From the NCBI GenBank assembly GCA_010356995.1, contig ML996688.1:1332350-1396349 (forward strand): DNA of 64,000 nt. Reading direction: 5' to 3'. The notes under the pieces were generated by a model that saw only the letters and a program-made list of their open reading frames with translations, was not told the origin of the DNA and made no database searches. Numbering within the stretch: position 1 is the first letter of the stretch; every line of letters begins with the position of its first letter. Of this stretch, positions 1 to 12,564 are shown one piece after another. A program made the translations under genes and the position numbers. This DNA comes from Trichodelitschia bisporula (Eukaryota > Ascomycota > Dothideomycetes > Phaeotrichales > Phaeotrichaceae).

Positions 1-3000
1 CACGAGCATTGTGCGCTTCACAGCCTTGCAGGCGCCATGAGACTAGCACATTTGTGTGCAGTCGTGGCGGCTGGCTTGCGCTCTAACAGGCCATAGACAG
101 TTGTGGGCTTCGGGCGCCAGCGCCATCCGTGGCGGCAGTCCACACAGTAAACTTCGATCAGTAGATCTTGACGCATCGTTTTGCGGCTGACTTTTATTTT
201 ATCCGTGTGGAAGACGGCAATGGCGCTTGATTAGAGGTGGAGACGATGACTGTGTCGCCAATTCTCGTGACATTTCACCGAGATACGATGCAAGTGGTCC
301 CCGCACTTTCAGTTCCAGCCACCTGCCCCAATGGTTCAGAAAGAGCCTAGGACAGACTTTCCTGCAGCCATCTGTATCGGCGGTTGTTGCTTTGGGAATG
401 GGCGCGGTAAGCTCTGGGGGCTTTTTCGTTCGTATCAGATGCGCTTGACGGACCCGACACACTGGAATCGACTACTGGAAGCTCCCTCTCACCCCAGTCA
501 TGCGCGGAGCTTCCCTTAAGCTTGGAGGAGGGAGTGGGTGAAAGGTTACACTCGCACAGTCAGCCACATAGACCAAGGAGGCATGCTAACATGCGACAAC
601 ACGTGGTCCGCGGCTATTCTCCGCGACCACGCATCACTGGGAGATCCTTTAGCGATCGTAATCGTATCGGGGATGTACGTAATACGCCAACTTTAGATGC
701 GGAGTTCCTCGGCTAGCTGACCTAATCGCATCACGCAAAGCATCGTCCATATTCAAACCATTTCAGCCGACCAGCTAGTGGCCCATGGGATGATGAGATC
801 CGCTGATTCTCACGCCGTCAAAAGTCTATGCGGCCAGCAAAAGGCGCCAGCTACTCGCGGAGCACTTGGTGCTGCAGTGCATGCCAAGCTATCCCAAACA
901 GCGGAACTTCTGGTGGACACGGCGGGGCCGCAACGAACGGAGAATCTTATCGACCACCTTTATAGCTGGAAAAGTATGCTTTCGCCTACTGTCTCGCTTA
1001 CAGGTTACAAGTCTCTTCTGGCGGGTACCAAAGACGATGCTTGTCAGACATCGGAGATAGGAGAAGTGGGCTAGGGTGGGGCGTATCATTGCATGCTCCG
1101 CACTTCTCTTCAAGCAGGGTCTCTCCCCCGGCATATTTGTCCCATTCGGACAAATTTCTACAAATCCCATGGAGTGCAAGGGTGCCTTGGAAGACATCGC
1201 CTCGGGGCCTGGCTGCCTACAAAGCCGCATTAGAATCAGCCTAGCGAGGCCCCTCACCGAGGGCATCTGCAGCGGCCTCTTACCCGGAACAAAGCATACT
1301 CTGCGGTAGGTTTGTCCGCCCGGTACCGCCACGACCCAGTAATTTAGTGCGCTACGCAGGAAGCACGGAGAGTCGACACATCACGCCGCTGATTAGTGGT
1401 CGTGATGCTATAGTCGCTAAACTTGGCCTTTACTGGAACGGAGCTTTACCGCGGCCAGGATTCTGGATTTGATCTGCAAGGCACGAGGAAGTGGACTGTG
1501 TCAAATCACCCAGAGAATCGGCTTTCCGGCCGAGAAGCAGGTAAGCGGCAAAGTGATCTGTAGCTTGGAGTGGTGAGAGGCCAAAGTCCGAGGAGATTCC
1601 ACCTCTGCTGAACAGGAAATATCCTCCTACTTCATACCGAGCTCCCAAAAGGACCTCGGGGTTCGCATGGCATGAGGTTGATTCAGACGCACAGCAGAGA
1701 CATCTCATATCAGACGGATACCAGAGTGCTTTCGTCAGCGGCTGGCCTTTCTGGACCAGTAACTGGCCACTTTAGGCAAGCGTAACAGCGCGCCACAGGG
1801 TGACAAGGACCGCTTGTTGCTCCAGCCTTCTTATTCGTAGCGCACCATGCTTGCAGACGCCTGGCAGATTATTCCGGCGTTGAGTGCCGACTCATCAAGG
1901 AAATGAAAACGTGTGGGGAGTTAGGAGACGAGTTGTGGAGGCGACAGGCGTATAACTTTTACGTTGAATGATGATGAGCGCCGGTGTGTCGCCGCAAATC
2001 GTTTGGCGCGGGGGCGGGGGCGGTTGCTACTGCGTGTGATGGACGATGTTCTGACACTCATCAGCTGTCGCAAATCACATCTGAGCATCTCTCGGACATT
2101 TCGCCCTTGACGGTTGATCGAATATTGGCTTCCAGGCAAGGATGGTTGGCGGCTGCGGAGTCTGATTGCAAGCATTCGAAGGGCCTTCGTTGGAGTGTTA
2201 AGTGGTTGGCTTCTCCCCCAGCACAGTTCTAGCTGTATGAGGCGGCTGTCACCCATCCTATCCGACGCCAGCGCCCTTCAAAAGTCGTTCAGCATCACAC
2301 CAACCCACGGGCGAATCCCACACTAGGTTGCTTAGGAGATTCTTTGTGTCCCCATCCAACACAACTCCACGTCTTCCACAATTCCACCCGCGCCACGAAC
2401 CTCAAGCGGCTTTTTTATGGGTCTCAGCTTTGATTTGTGGAAAAGCAAGCATCGACGCCATCCCACGGCCGTCCATCCAATCGCTGTGCGACCGAGTGAA
2501 GCCTCCGGTTGACCCTTACGCCTGCACGTCACCGTTTCTGTCCATCCGCACTTGAAGGGTGTGCGCGAGTCTGACGACCTCACACACACACCCATCCTCA
2601 TCCCCGGAATCCGCTTTCCCTACATTTTATACTAAGTCAAGAGCCGCTGGTGGATGCGCTGGATGACCTGGCAGGGTGAGCATCTGGCCAATTGACTCTA
2701 TCTTTGCATATTCGCCTCTACCGTTATCGAGCTCGAGCATTCAGTAAAAAGACGGTCGCCCAGCGACTGAGAAAAAAGCGTGCCTGGAGCAAGGTCTCCA
2801 TGGGATAGTCCAAGGAGGAGAAGCCTTTATGCCGAAGCGAACATCCAGCTGTCGCCACCGGCTACCTCCGTATCAACTTGGGGAATTGATCACGCAATTG
2901 AAGGCACGATAAGAAACGTTCCGCCGCCTCTTTCGTTTGTCTCCTTCCTCCTCCTGTCCATCCTTCTTCCCTAGCCCGCTGAGGCGAGGGCCGTGAGACG

Positions 3001-4314
3001 AAGGATGAAATTGCAGGTTGGTGGTTCACTGGTGGACGGGCTCTAAGTGTAGCAGAAGTGTGGGACTGGATGGCGTTAATTATAACAACATTCAGGGACA
3101 ACAAGCGCCTCTTGGGTCGTTTATGCTTGTTAGGGAGCAGCACCACCATCCCTTGATCCGAGCGCAGACCACTTTCAGACGTTGTGACATGCGCGATGGA
3201 ACGAACCTCAAGTCTTCGCCGGGAGCTTCCTTGAGACTTCGCTCACCAACCTGCCAAATTCCCGCCTCCCCATGTAGTGGGAGATCTGCGCGCCCCCCCG
3301 CCATGGTGCTCTTCCGCATCTCCCACGCATTTGCGTTAGATGCCTCCCTGCTTTCAAACTCTCTGCTCTCTTGCTGGCTCGGACTTGGGACCAGGGGATC
3401 AAGGCAGCATGATTACCAACTAGCCAATGCTCGACAAGCAATACTCAATTATACTGGAAATGCCGTTGCATTAACTTTATTCTGCGTTTTCGCCACACTT
3501 TCTTCATGCTCCTCTAACCCAAGCGACCTTTTTCCCATGCAGATCGGGGGAATCCTTGGGCTCTTCTTTTAACACAAGTGGTTGTTGCCATTGCCCCTAC
3601 TGTACTCTTCTAGCCTTTCTCCTTCTTCCCCCTCCCCCCATCCTCAACTCGGCACGAATTTCGGTAGTACCTGGTGGTGGCTATGTCCAGTTATTGCTGC
3701 ATTTGGATGACGCAGCGGTAAGGGCAAGAATAAAGTTTGCGGCGTTGGCTCCGGGTTTGGATCTTTTATGGGCATACTCGTCTGAATGTGAGTAGGCCGG
3801 GACTATTTCCTTAAGAGCATATGTTACTGGGGGGCCTCGTATCGCCTCCTTCCCCTCTCTTTTTCTCTGCCCATGCGTTGAATTTGCCTCCCCCGATGAG
3901 TGTTGAGCTTCTGGACCTAAACTCTGCAAGCTACACCTGTTAAGACGAGGCAGGTGCTGGGTGCCTTGCTGGAAGCTCTTTGCATATCGCCATCGGTTAT
4001 TGCCGGCGGGCCATTTACATGTCGGCGGACCCTCCTCCTCGTGTATGCCTATTTTTTTTATTCCCTACGCTATATCGTCGCCTCCCAGACCGTGTTGGCC
4101 AAGTCGTCTAACAGGTTGCTGAGCTGCTCCAGAGATCGGGAAAACTTCGCGCATATTCCATGCAATTGCCGGCGACGACGCCTTTAATATCCCCGAAAAG
4201 CAGGCAACTGGACGTTTCATGGCTGTGGCGGAAACACGACGCGCCGGAGCAGATAGAGCGGTAAAGCATTGGGTTCCGGAGTCGCTAAGCAGCAACACGT
4301 TCGTGGTTGAAAGC
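1..4314. other. left flank, no gene supported
   Basis: I see no gene here. The open frames are short (under about 185 codons), overlap on both strands, and none has a recognisable domain or a plausible chain of introns. The last few hundred bases (about 3900-4314) should hold the promoter and 5' leader of the Zn2Cys6 regulator. No tRNA, transposase motif, terminal repeat or microsatellite was noticed. A fast-evolving or non-coding gene could be missed. Confidence 0.5.
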
Positions 4315-5690
4315 ATGGTTGCCTTTGACCAGTCCTCTCAACCACCTGGAACGATCAACGCGCATTTCGCCTCTTCACCCGAAAACCAAGAAAACCTCAA
4401 CGCCTCCGAGATCGCAGGGCGGGACTCTACGATCAAAAAGCGTCGCCCTTCCAAAGTCCAAATAACCAGTGAGGTGCGGCGATCCGCATCCACGCCCCAA
4501 ATCCGCGGCCTGGCTGAAAAGGACTCCGGCATGGGCTCGCCCACGGCCGCCGACAAACGACGCAACAAACTGGGATACCACCGGACCAGCGTCGCATGTG
4601 GTGAGTGTTAGCGGGTTGCGGTCGCAAGAGCGTGTTGCGCGGTGCGTGTCGCTAACCAGCATCACGTTTTCTAGGACATTGTCGCCGGAGGAAAATCCGA
4701 TGCCTCCTTCCAAATCCCGAAGACATGCACGGCAGGTGCCTTAACTGTATCCGTCTGAAGAAAGAGTGTAACTTCCATCCCGTAAACAGCGAACAGCCGA
4801 TGTCGACCGACGGACGAGGGCCAGGATCGCGAAAAGATACAGGTTCAGTCGCTCCATCATCATCAACCCAATCTTCTCCACGAGCGTCGATTCCCTCTCA
4901 TCAGTCCACTGAAGAGCTAGCTGGGCTACCATACGCACAAGGCGGCCCTCAGTTCCAAGCCTACCCGGAAACAGACGCCTACGGTGTGCCGAACGCAAAC
5001 GGTGGTAAGGTTTTTTTTTTTTGCGAGTGCTTTGCTTCTGTGCTCACCTATCGTCTAGTTCCGTTGAGCGGTGTACCATACGGATTCCCACCAACAGCCT
5101 CGAACGGCACCTCGTGGAGTTCGCCACAAGGCTACCCCGGTTCCGGTGCGCCATCAGAAACCCCAGCAGACGCGTCGCCTTCACCGTATTGGACTTCACC
5201 TCAAGCCACCGCAGCTCCGGGTTACCCAGGGCAAACGCTTGCGCAAGTTCCGTCGACGTCTTTCGCTAACGGGTATGCGCTTCAGCAAGGCGGTCAGTGG
5301 GTACCGGCGCGATCAATGTCATTCGGCACGGCAGTGGACAGCCTTCCAGAGCACTACGCCTATCAGAGCTTCCGACCGCCCGGTGCAGCAGCACCTCAAC
5401 CCGGCATGGAGTATGCAACGCCGCCGGTGGTTGGAAGCAACGGCTTAACTTCTGGAGTTGAAGCTGGTCACGGCATTGGCGCCTCGTCTGCTCCAGGCGG
5501 GCAGTTACCGTACGGCTACCCAGGGTGGGAACAGTTCGAATCTCCAACTGCGCTTCAGCCCAGCGCCATGAACGAAGATCCGTACTGGTATGCGACACAA
5601 GGCACATCCAGCAAACCTGAGCAGGCCTTCGCAGCCGCGCATTACGCCGAATCGAGACCATTTTACCCACCTGGATCGGGCGCCGGTTGA
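4315..5690 (+). CDS. Zn2Cys6 (GAL4-type) transcription factor
   Basis: Predicted nuclear DNA-binding regulator of 415 aa. Exons are 4315-4600, 4675-5004 and 5059-5690. The first junction rebuilds a complete binuclear zinc cluster at residues 95-127 with spacing C-x2-C-x6-C-x11-C-x2-C-x6-C; the core reads CGHCRRRKIRC. A basic stretch (KKRRPSK) lies upstream. The remainder is rich in Pro, Gly, Ser, Tyr and Gln and low in complexity, like an activation region, and no fungal-specific middle homology domain is seen. The start is uncertain: an in-frame ATG at 4219 would add 32 residues, but 4315 gives a more typical N-terminus. Intron 2 is 54 nt, a multiple of three, stopless, and carries a T run just after the donor, so retention would insert 18 residues. 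The target genes are unknown. The family call is firm and the exon ends are good. Confidence 0.9.
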
Positions 5691-6187
5691 GCTTGCGACG
5701 CCGCGACTTTGAAACTCAAAACACTCGGCCTCCTGAATTCGGATGCATATTACTCAACACTGCACCAGTCCGTACGCCTCACACCTTGGCGCTTTGCATC
5801 AAAGTCGCCTCGCACTTCGCCATCACGGCTCTTCTTTAGGCTCTACGTTTTCTATAGATTTGAGAGGGACTGGCGTTTGAGACGTCCGCCACCGATTAAC
5901 TTTTGACCTAGTGCGCTCCAGAAAGGATACGACACTTAGGTGGCCATTTATGTTCTTTGCTTTCCTCTCGTTGCATGAGGCTCTTCTTATTCATCGTGCG
6001 TTTTGGCGTTTTCCTAAGACAGGTCTCAACGGTTGGGCTGTCACTTGTCAACGTACGAGATACATGCATGATGGTACGGGGCTGGGCATTAAAAACGTTT
6101 CAGATTTTGTATTATCACGGATTTACGGGTAAATGGAACTCGGGGCGACTGTAACAAGATGGACCACCATGGAATGGGGGAATGGAT

Positions 6188-6254
<67 letters not shown>

Positions 6255-9200
6255 GGGGGGGGGGGGGGGGGTGCGGGTTCTCGTTTTCACTCATTACACT
6301 GGATTTTCCTGACTTGCGCAAGATACCAACCTATTTCCATTGCCAAAAGCGAGAGAGCTATCGGTCCGATGCCGCGATGGAGAGGGATGGGCAGGCGCGT
6401 GTGGTGTGTCCACGCTGTGCTACAGTACCCTTACTGTCTCATTCTTGTTCCTACCCTTTAAAAGGGGAGGCCGTGTGGATGAACTTGGGAGGGAATCCCT
6501 TTCTTGTGCATAACCCCACCCTGCCGCTCAGATGCTCTGGACCGAGCATTCGGCAGTGGAATCACGTTTGAATGCTGAAATTCAAGCCAGATGGCAACCC
6601 CGTGCACATGGGGGCGCGCTACCTCTTGCCCCCGCGTTACAGTAAGCGTCCGGGAAAAGTAATGACGCACACACGAGGCGCATCGGGTGGCGTGCCGCGG
6701 CTTTTGAAGCGGCATACTGCCAGTGAAAAGCAACTTTTCACCCCGTGAGGATTTGACCGAGGAGGACGCTGGCTGGCTGCGGTACCCGCCGTCGGCGCGC
6801 AAAAAGGCGAATCGGGAACCGGCACACTTGGACGACTTGGCTGGCGGACGCCGCGTTTGGGGCGCCTGTGGGTTGTACGCTTGACTTTCCAACGCTTTGG
6901 TTACGCACTTTATGACGGCGAGAATTGAGATGTTGGTAGTGGGGAGGTTGACAAGGCGCGGATGGAATGTCACAGGAAGGCAGGTCCTTCCGTCGGTAAC
7001 ATGTACGTGTTACGTCATAAGTCTGTGGGGGGGGGTGGAAAGAACGAAGGACAAAGGTCAATTGACATGTCAGGCTTCAAGGCGCCACGAAACTGTTGTC
7101 TGTTCATCAATCAATGGGTGTCGAAGAACGGTGAAGATTTTGCACCTTTTCCTTCCTTTTACGAGAACTGCACCTGGACCGTTGCGTTGCAATGCAGACA
7201 CGACTGCCGACCTGACCAATCACGACGCCTCATCATTCTCGAAATGCAACCTCAACGCGAAGCTGAGGATTCGCCAACTCCATTCCCTCTCCCCACAACG
7301 CTCTACGCTTGATGCTCCCGAAGGATGATGACCAGCGAACAGGAACACCATGTGACGCACAACATCCGCAGCAATCCTCTCAAACACCGAAGCTGCACGC
7401 AGTTGGCTCTCTTCCAGCCTACATCCATAGTCTACTGCGTAGACCTCCAACACGCTTAGAACTAAATCTCGCCGTACGCATCTCACACCGCGCCCTGGAT
7501 GCATCGCCCATTACCCAAACGAGTATTTCTATCTGCAAGATGCGAGATGGGGAGCTGATCGTGGCGCTTCCCGTTTACGGCCGTTTTGCGACTGGTCTTT
7601 TTTTCTTCGCTCCTCCGTTACTTCTTCCACGTCGCGCACCATGACCACATCTATTCCCCTGAGCTCATTTTGTCCATGGTGGCGTGGTGAATGATCCGTC
7701 GCGGTAGCTGGCGAATTGCGCGCGACTGATGCAGGATACCGGTGACGAGTTTGGCACCGAAGGCACTCAATCACAACGCCTCACGGCCCGTGCGGAGTGA
7801 CAAGAGGGTACCGACCATCCACGTCGCAGAGGAAGAAGTCCTTGCTCCGAGCTCACGGGCTTCCATTACCGGCTCGCTCGGGAAGCCGGCGACGAGCTCG
7901 GCCTGCGCTTCCCTAGCTGCAAGAAGAACGGGTCGCGCCGAGGAAGAGAGATTGACGGCAGTTGCCGTTGGCTTTGTTGTGGTGCTGCGCTCAGCCTTAT
8001 CGACCTCGACAGCGAAGAACCCATCACGGAATAGGTAAAGCTTGGTTCCACAACCATCATCCTTCGCATCGCCCAACCCACTTCCATGCTCCGATATCCT
8101 CAGTAGTTACCCTTTGTCACCACCACGAAATCCTGCCTTCGGTTCTTCATCTCCGTGTGGTTGGGATGTCATGCTCCCACGATCCAAATCATTGGAAGTC
8201 GCCGGACAGGCGCACTTGATCCTACGCGCTTAAGCACTCCTCGGCTAGCCGAACGGTCGACGCCAGGGTGCCGATACAGGCTGGAGGATCGTGTGCCGGC
8301 GACCTGAGACGGAATGTAGAACTAGAAAGTCACCCCTGGGTCCGGTCTAGCTGTCACTGGCTGTTCAGCCTCGCAGTACTCGCTACCTGTCCGCTGTCCG
8401 CTCCTAAAGGATTTAACCCGCATTCTATCCTTCTTAGGCCAATTTACTCCGTCCAGGTCTCGCTAAATCTATCCTTCAGGATGCGAACCCCTCCACTAAC
8501 GCCGGCTTCAATCTCTTCCGCCTGCTAAATCCGCCTGGCGAGCAAAATGCACTAGATCAGAAGGTCAATATGCATCCCGAAGCAGCAATACCTCTCTGTT
8601 CCACGACATCGCAGTGCCGCTACGGGGAGGGAGTGCAAGGCATGAGTTCCGCACAAAGAGTATTCCAGTATCCCAGTCTGCTTAGAATAGCCTGACTCGA
8701 CACGCCTGCATCGGTGGCAGCGATATCCACAACTCAACGCGCATAGCCCTCGATCTCCTTGCGCACAGAATTCCAGATACCAGGTCCCAATTCCAGATTC
8801 CATTTCCGATTTCCAACGCTGCGCCCTCACGTGGCCAAGGCCACCACCCGGCCCGGTCGCCGTCATGATTTGTCGCCGCCCGGAGACCCGAGATGCAACG
8901 ACGGAGTACCAAGCCGGACGCAGCGAGGTTTCGGTGCAATCTCCGATGCGCTGCATTAGGCCTTGCAGCCATGCTGATGCTGGGGGGCGGCGTGGGTCTA
9001 TGGAATCGATGGGAGCGGGCCGAGGGCGTTGGCCTCCCCCACCCCCGGCCCCCACGGTTCGCGGCTTACGGTGGGGCATCAGCGCCGTTGCACTGCGGCA
9101 TGCCCGCTAGAGATGGGGCCCGCGCGGCTGGGCTGGGATAGGCACCAGGCAGGGGCGGTGGGGTGCTGATTATGGAGTAGTGAAAGAGGAAGTTGCTCGT

Positions 9201-9450
9201 TTGAGATGGGCGATTACTGATCGTCCCCTTCTGCGTTCTTCTAATCAGCATCACGCACTCACGTGCGGCTTGGGTTCAAAGAGTGAAGTATCTCGCATTT
9301 CGTTCCGACCTCTTGACAAGGACCATATTCCCAAAGGAGCGTACTCGAACAAACACCGGTAACGCCCTTGCACAGCCAGCAACCTGTTAACCACCCATCC
9401 AGCTCAAAGCCTGGCAACCCATATTTCAAATCTCAAACACCGATGTCCAC
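5691..9450. other. gene-free stretch between regulator and fasciclin gene
   Basis: No supported gene in about 3.8 kb apart from the poly-G tract annotated separately. Open frames around 6458-6973 (-), 7771-8076 (-) and 8552-9079 (-) lack domains, have no credible introns and overlap other frames. The right end (about 9200-9450) is probably the 3' untranslated region of the fasciclin gene. Confidence 0.5.
6188..6271 (+). repeat. poly-G homopolymer (66 G, one T, 17 G)
   Basis: The plus strand carries 66 consecutive G (6188-6253), a single T at 6254 and a further 17 G (6255-6271). It lies in non-coding DNA about 500 bp downstream of the Zn2Cys6 gene stop. Such a tract could form G-quadruplexes and is very prone to slippage and assembly error, so the exact length should be treated as approximate. 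The Gly-only and Pro-only open frames across it are artefacts of composition. Confidence 0.95.
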
Positions 9451-11691
9451 TTACAGATCCAACTTCCATTCCTGATTCTCCTCCTCTACCTCCTCCTCTA
9501 CCTCCTCCTCTACTTCCACCTCTACCTTCTTCTCCTTCTCCTCAAGTTCTTCCGCCAACGGCCCCATCCGCTCCAGAAACTCACCGAGCTCCATCTCGCT
9601 CTTCCCATCCCAAAACCCGAGGCTCGACGCGCCAAGGACGCCCGGGACCTTACGCGGCGGCAGTATGACGCTGTTAACTACCTGAATGACTCCATCACGA
9701 GCGAGGCCGTCTTGCACCGCGACACGCACAAAGGCATTTATCTTGATACTGGTCCACGGCCCATGGCGCACAATATCAATCGCCAGACTCCGCCCGTCAA
9801 GCGCCGTCGGCAGGTCCAGGTGCCAGTATGGTAGGCGGCGTGTGTCAACGTCTGCCTTGCCCGGCGGTGCGTAGTAGACAGTCGAGTAAAGAGTGTGGTT
9901 CGCGACGAGGTGGTACTCGAGCAGCGCGGTGAGGTACTTGTGACCCGGGGGACTGAAAAGGAAGGCGTTGATTTTGGGGCCGAGTTTCTTGAATGCCAGG
10001 TTTGAGGGCGCAAAGAGCGTGCCGCCTGTACGATTGTGGGTGGCTACGGCGTGCGCGAGGCCGGTCTTGTAGAGCCCGAGTTGGAGGGTGCTGAATTCTG
10101 TGGGGAAGAGGTTGAGGACGCGAAGGGCGGTGGGTGGTGGGAAGAGGATCTTCTCGACGCCGTGGATGAGACCATTTGTTGCGGGCTGGGTGGGGGGTTA
10201 GCGCTGCTTGCCAGGTGGGGAAGAAGGGTCAGCAGGACTTACGATGTTGGCAGCGACGACCCTGCTATAGTGGTTGATTATGACGCCACGCAGGCGCAGG
10301 GTAGCCCCGAGCCGCTGCGGCTTGCCGCCGAGCGACGTTTCATTGAGCAGTGTGGGAGCAGTGTGGCTAAAGAGCAGTCTGCCGGCGGGCCACCAGCCAG
10401 GTGCAATATGATAGAGAAGAATAGCCTTGAGATACTTATCGGGAAACTTGTCGGGAATAGCCTTGTCAATCGGGGCAAAGAGAGTGAAGTTAGCCGAGGT
10501 GCTGTTGAGCAGAGCCACCAGTTCCTTGTCCTCGGCCACGATCTTTGCGAGCTTGGTTGTGTACTTGGACGTCGAGATCAGTTCGTAGATGGTCTTGTTC
10601 GGCTTGTGGTGGTGGGGTGGGTGGTGGGGTGGGCGGTGGTGCGGGAACTTGGGCGGGAACTTAGGCGGGAACTTGGGCGGGAAGCGGCCCTTTCCGGGAG
10701 GGTGGTGAGGGCGTTTCGGTCCCTTTGGGCCCTTAGGGGGAGGAGGAGGATGGCCAGGCGGGCCATCGCACGGTGGTTCTCCATGAGGCGGGCCCTCAGC
10801 TGGAGGACCTGCAAACGGAGGTACGTGTTGCCCAGGCCCCTCCGATAGAGGCTTGTCATGTACTGGCCCAGCCCATGGAGAAGGAGGTTGCGGGCGCCCC
10901 GCACTATGTTGAATATCATGCGGAGGTCCGGCGGCCGGATGGCCCAGGGGCATTCGAGAATCAGATCGAAAAGCCTGCTTGGGAGGGCCGTCAGACAGTT
11001 GACCCGGATGCGGATCTCCATCAGATCGGAGTCCACGATGCCGTAGTCCTCCCGACCCATAATCAGATCGGAAATCCAGCTTGGGATGGCCGTCAGACGA
11101 TTGAGCAAGGCGTTGATCTCCGTCAGACCGGAGTCCATGATATCGTAGTTTCCCCGACGGGACTCCATGGTGTGGGCGTTCGTCAGAGGGGGGAGTATGG
11201 CACGAAGGTTCATCAGATGGCGGTCCGTGGTGCGGGGCTTTATTTATGGGAGGTCCATGGTGCGGAGGTTCGGGGCGGGGGAGATGCCACGGCGCACCAT
11301 TACGCGTACCCGGCGGTGGTTTGGGTAGGTCCCAGAACCTGGTGCGAGGCTCGTGGCCATGTTCTAGCCAGGCCTTGACAGCGTTCGCGTGGTCGGGTCC
11401 CTCGTGGGAGCGACCTTCGTGGTCGAATGCGGGGTTGCGGTGGTGCTTCTTTTGCGACTCAATCGCTGCGTCAATGGGATGCTTGTGCGAGTATGATGCA
11501 CCATGGTGCTGGCAGTCGTGCGGTTGCTTGCCCAAGTTCTTGAGCCGGCCGACGAAGGACGTCTTGTGCTTCAGCTGGGCCGGTTGCGGCTGCGCCTGGG
11601 CGGCAAGCTCATTGAGGACATGCTGCTCGGGCACGATAAAGGCGGCGCCCAAAGTGGCGATGGACAGAAGGTGAAGGGCCTTCATCTTCAC
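9451..11691 (-). CDS. secreted fasciclin (FAS1) domain protein
   Basis: Predicted 727-aa secreted or cell-surface protein. Exons are 11691-10243 and 10185-9451, with a 57-nt intron between codons. It starts with a clear signal peptide (MKMKALHLLSIATLGAAF). Residues about 60-360 are a long low-complexity region rich in His, Pro, Gly and Asp, with repeated HHGPP, SDG and PPKF units. Two FAS1-like domains follow: the first from about residue 365 (TIYELISTSKYTTKL, then NFTLFAPIDKAIP), running across the intron to NGLIHGVEKIL, and the second from about 510 (LYKTGLAHAVATHN, then GTLFAPSNLAF) to VIQVVNSVILP. The C-terminus is a Glu/Val repeat tail ending WKLDL, and no GPI signal is seen. FAS1 domains usually act in adhesion. 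The His-rich region might bind metal, but that is inference. The domain call is firm. Confidence 0.9.
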
Positions 11692-12564
11692 AGATTGAAG
11701 GGGCGAAAGCGAACTGGAAGAAGTTCAAACTTCCTGGGAAAACGTGTAGGCACCAGGCTGCTGGGGAGGTCGTTAGCTAAAGAGGGGAAGATGGATGGAG
11801 TGAGTGGTAAGGCGGGGAACCAAGGACGCGTACGCAGATGCTGCTTGGGCGAATGAGAGCGAGGAATTCAACGCCCTAGGGTCGAGCTATGCCGGCCTTG
11901 CTGGAGCTCGTCACTTTTGAAGCTTGAAAGGCCGCAGTGATACTGACACTCCACTTCACTCGAGGGAGGGAGAATCGCGATATTTTAAACTAGTTTACCC
12001 CTTATCTGCTCTCGCACCGCCATCCTATGGATTCGAAGGAGACAGTTGTAGTTCTGGAGCATATCACGTTACAGTACATCGAGGAGCAAGTCTCGCAGAT
12101 ATGATGGAAACCCCACGTTCGGACGATCAGGCGGACTGTGCGCCGGTCGTCTCTCTTAAGCTCAAGGGCTACGGGCTGGGCAAGGCACTACGTCCACCAC
12201 ACCACACGAGGCTGAGATCGAAACATGTTCAAACACGAGCATTTCTTCCGATTGGAACCTCCAAGTTTCCTATTAGGTGATGTGATGAGCAGCAAAGAAG
12301 AAGCTTTCTTGACACATCGCCCCATCTGCCAAGAAACCGGTTTGCTCTCCCGTCAACGTCTCACCACCTCTGCACACCCATAACGACGTCATTTATGCGT
12401 AGTGATATACTTACCCCACAGAACGTATTTGCCATGGAAGTGGAACACTGCGGCAAACGGTTAAAAGCTCTTCGGCTTCAAAATCACTTCATTGTAGTTT
12501 CATTGAGCCTAGAAGGAACCTCACAGCTCTCCATCCGCAATCGCACATCCAGCCTGACGCTACC
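11692..12564. promoter_or_regulatory. divergent intergenic region, fasciclin / glutamate decarboxylase
   Basis: About 870 bp separate the divergent start codons of the fasciclin gene (-) and glutamate decarboxylase (+), so it should hold both promoters. I see no gene and no operator I can name with confidence. Confidence 0.5.

Noticed and set aside
778-1074. 98-codon frame with a protein-like composition
   Set aside because: No family recognised, no neighbours or introns, and an equally long frame on the opposite strand.
6115-6571. Long Gly-only and Pro-only open frames across the G tract
   Set aside because: Pure composition effect of the homopolymer; no flanking coding signal or domain.
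10036-11856. Plus-strand frames of up to 270 codons opposite the fasciclin gene
   Set aside because: Antisense shadows of a GC-rich repetitive coding exon; the minus strand has the signal peptide, FAS1 motifs and a consistent intron.
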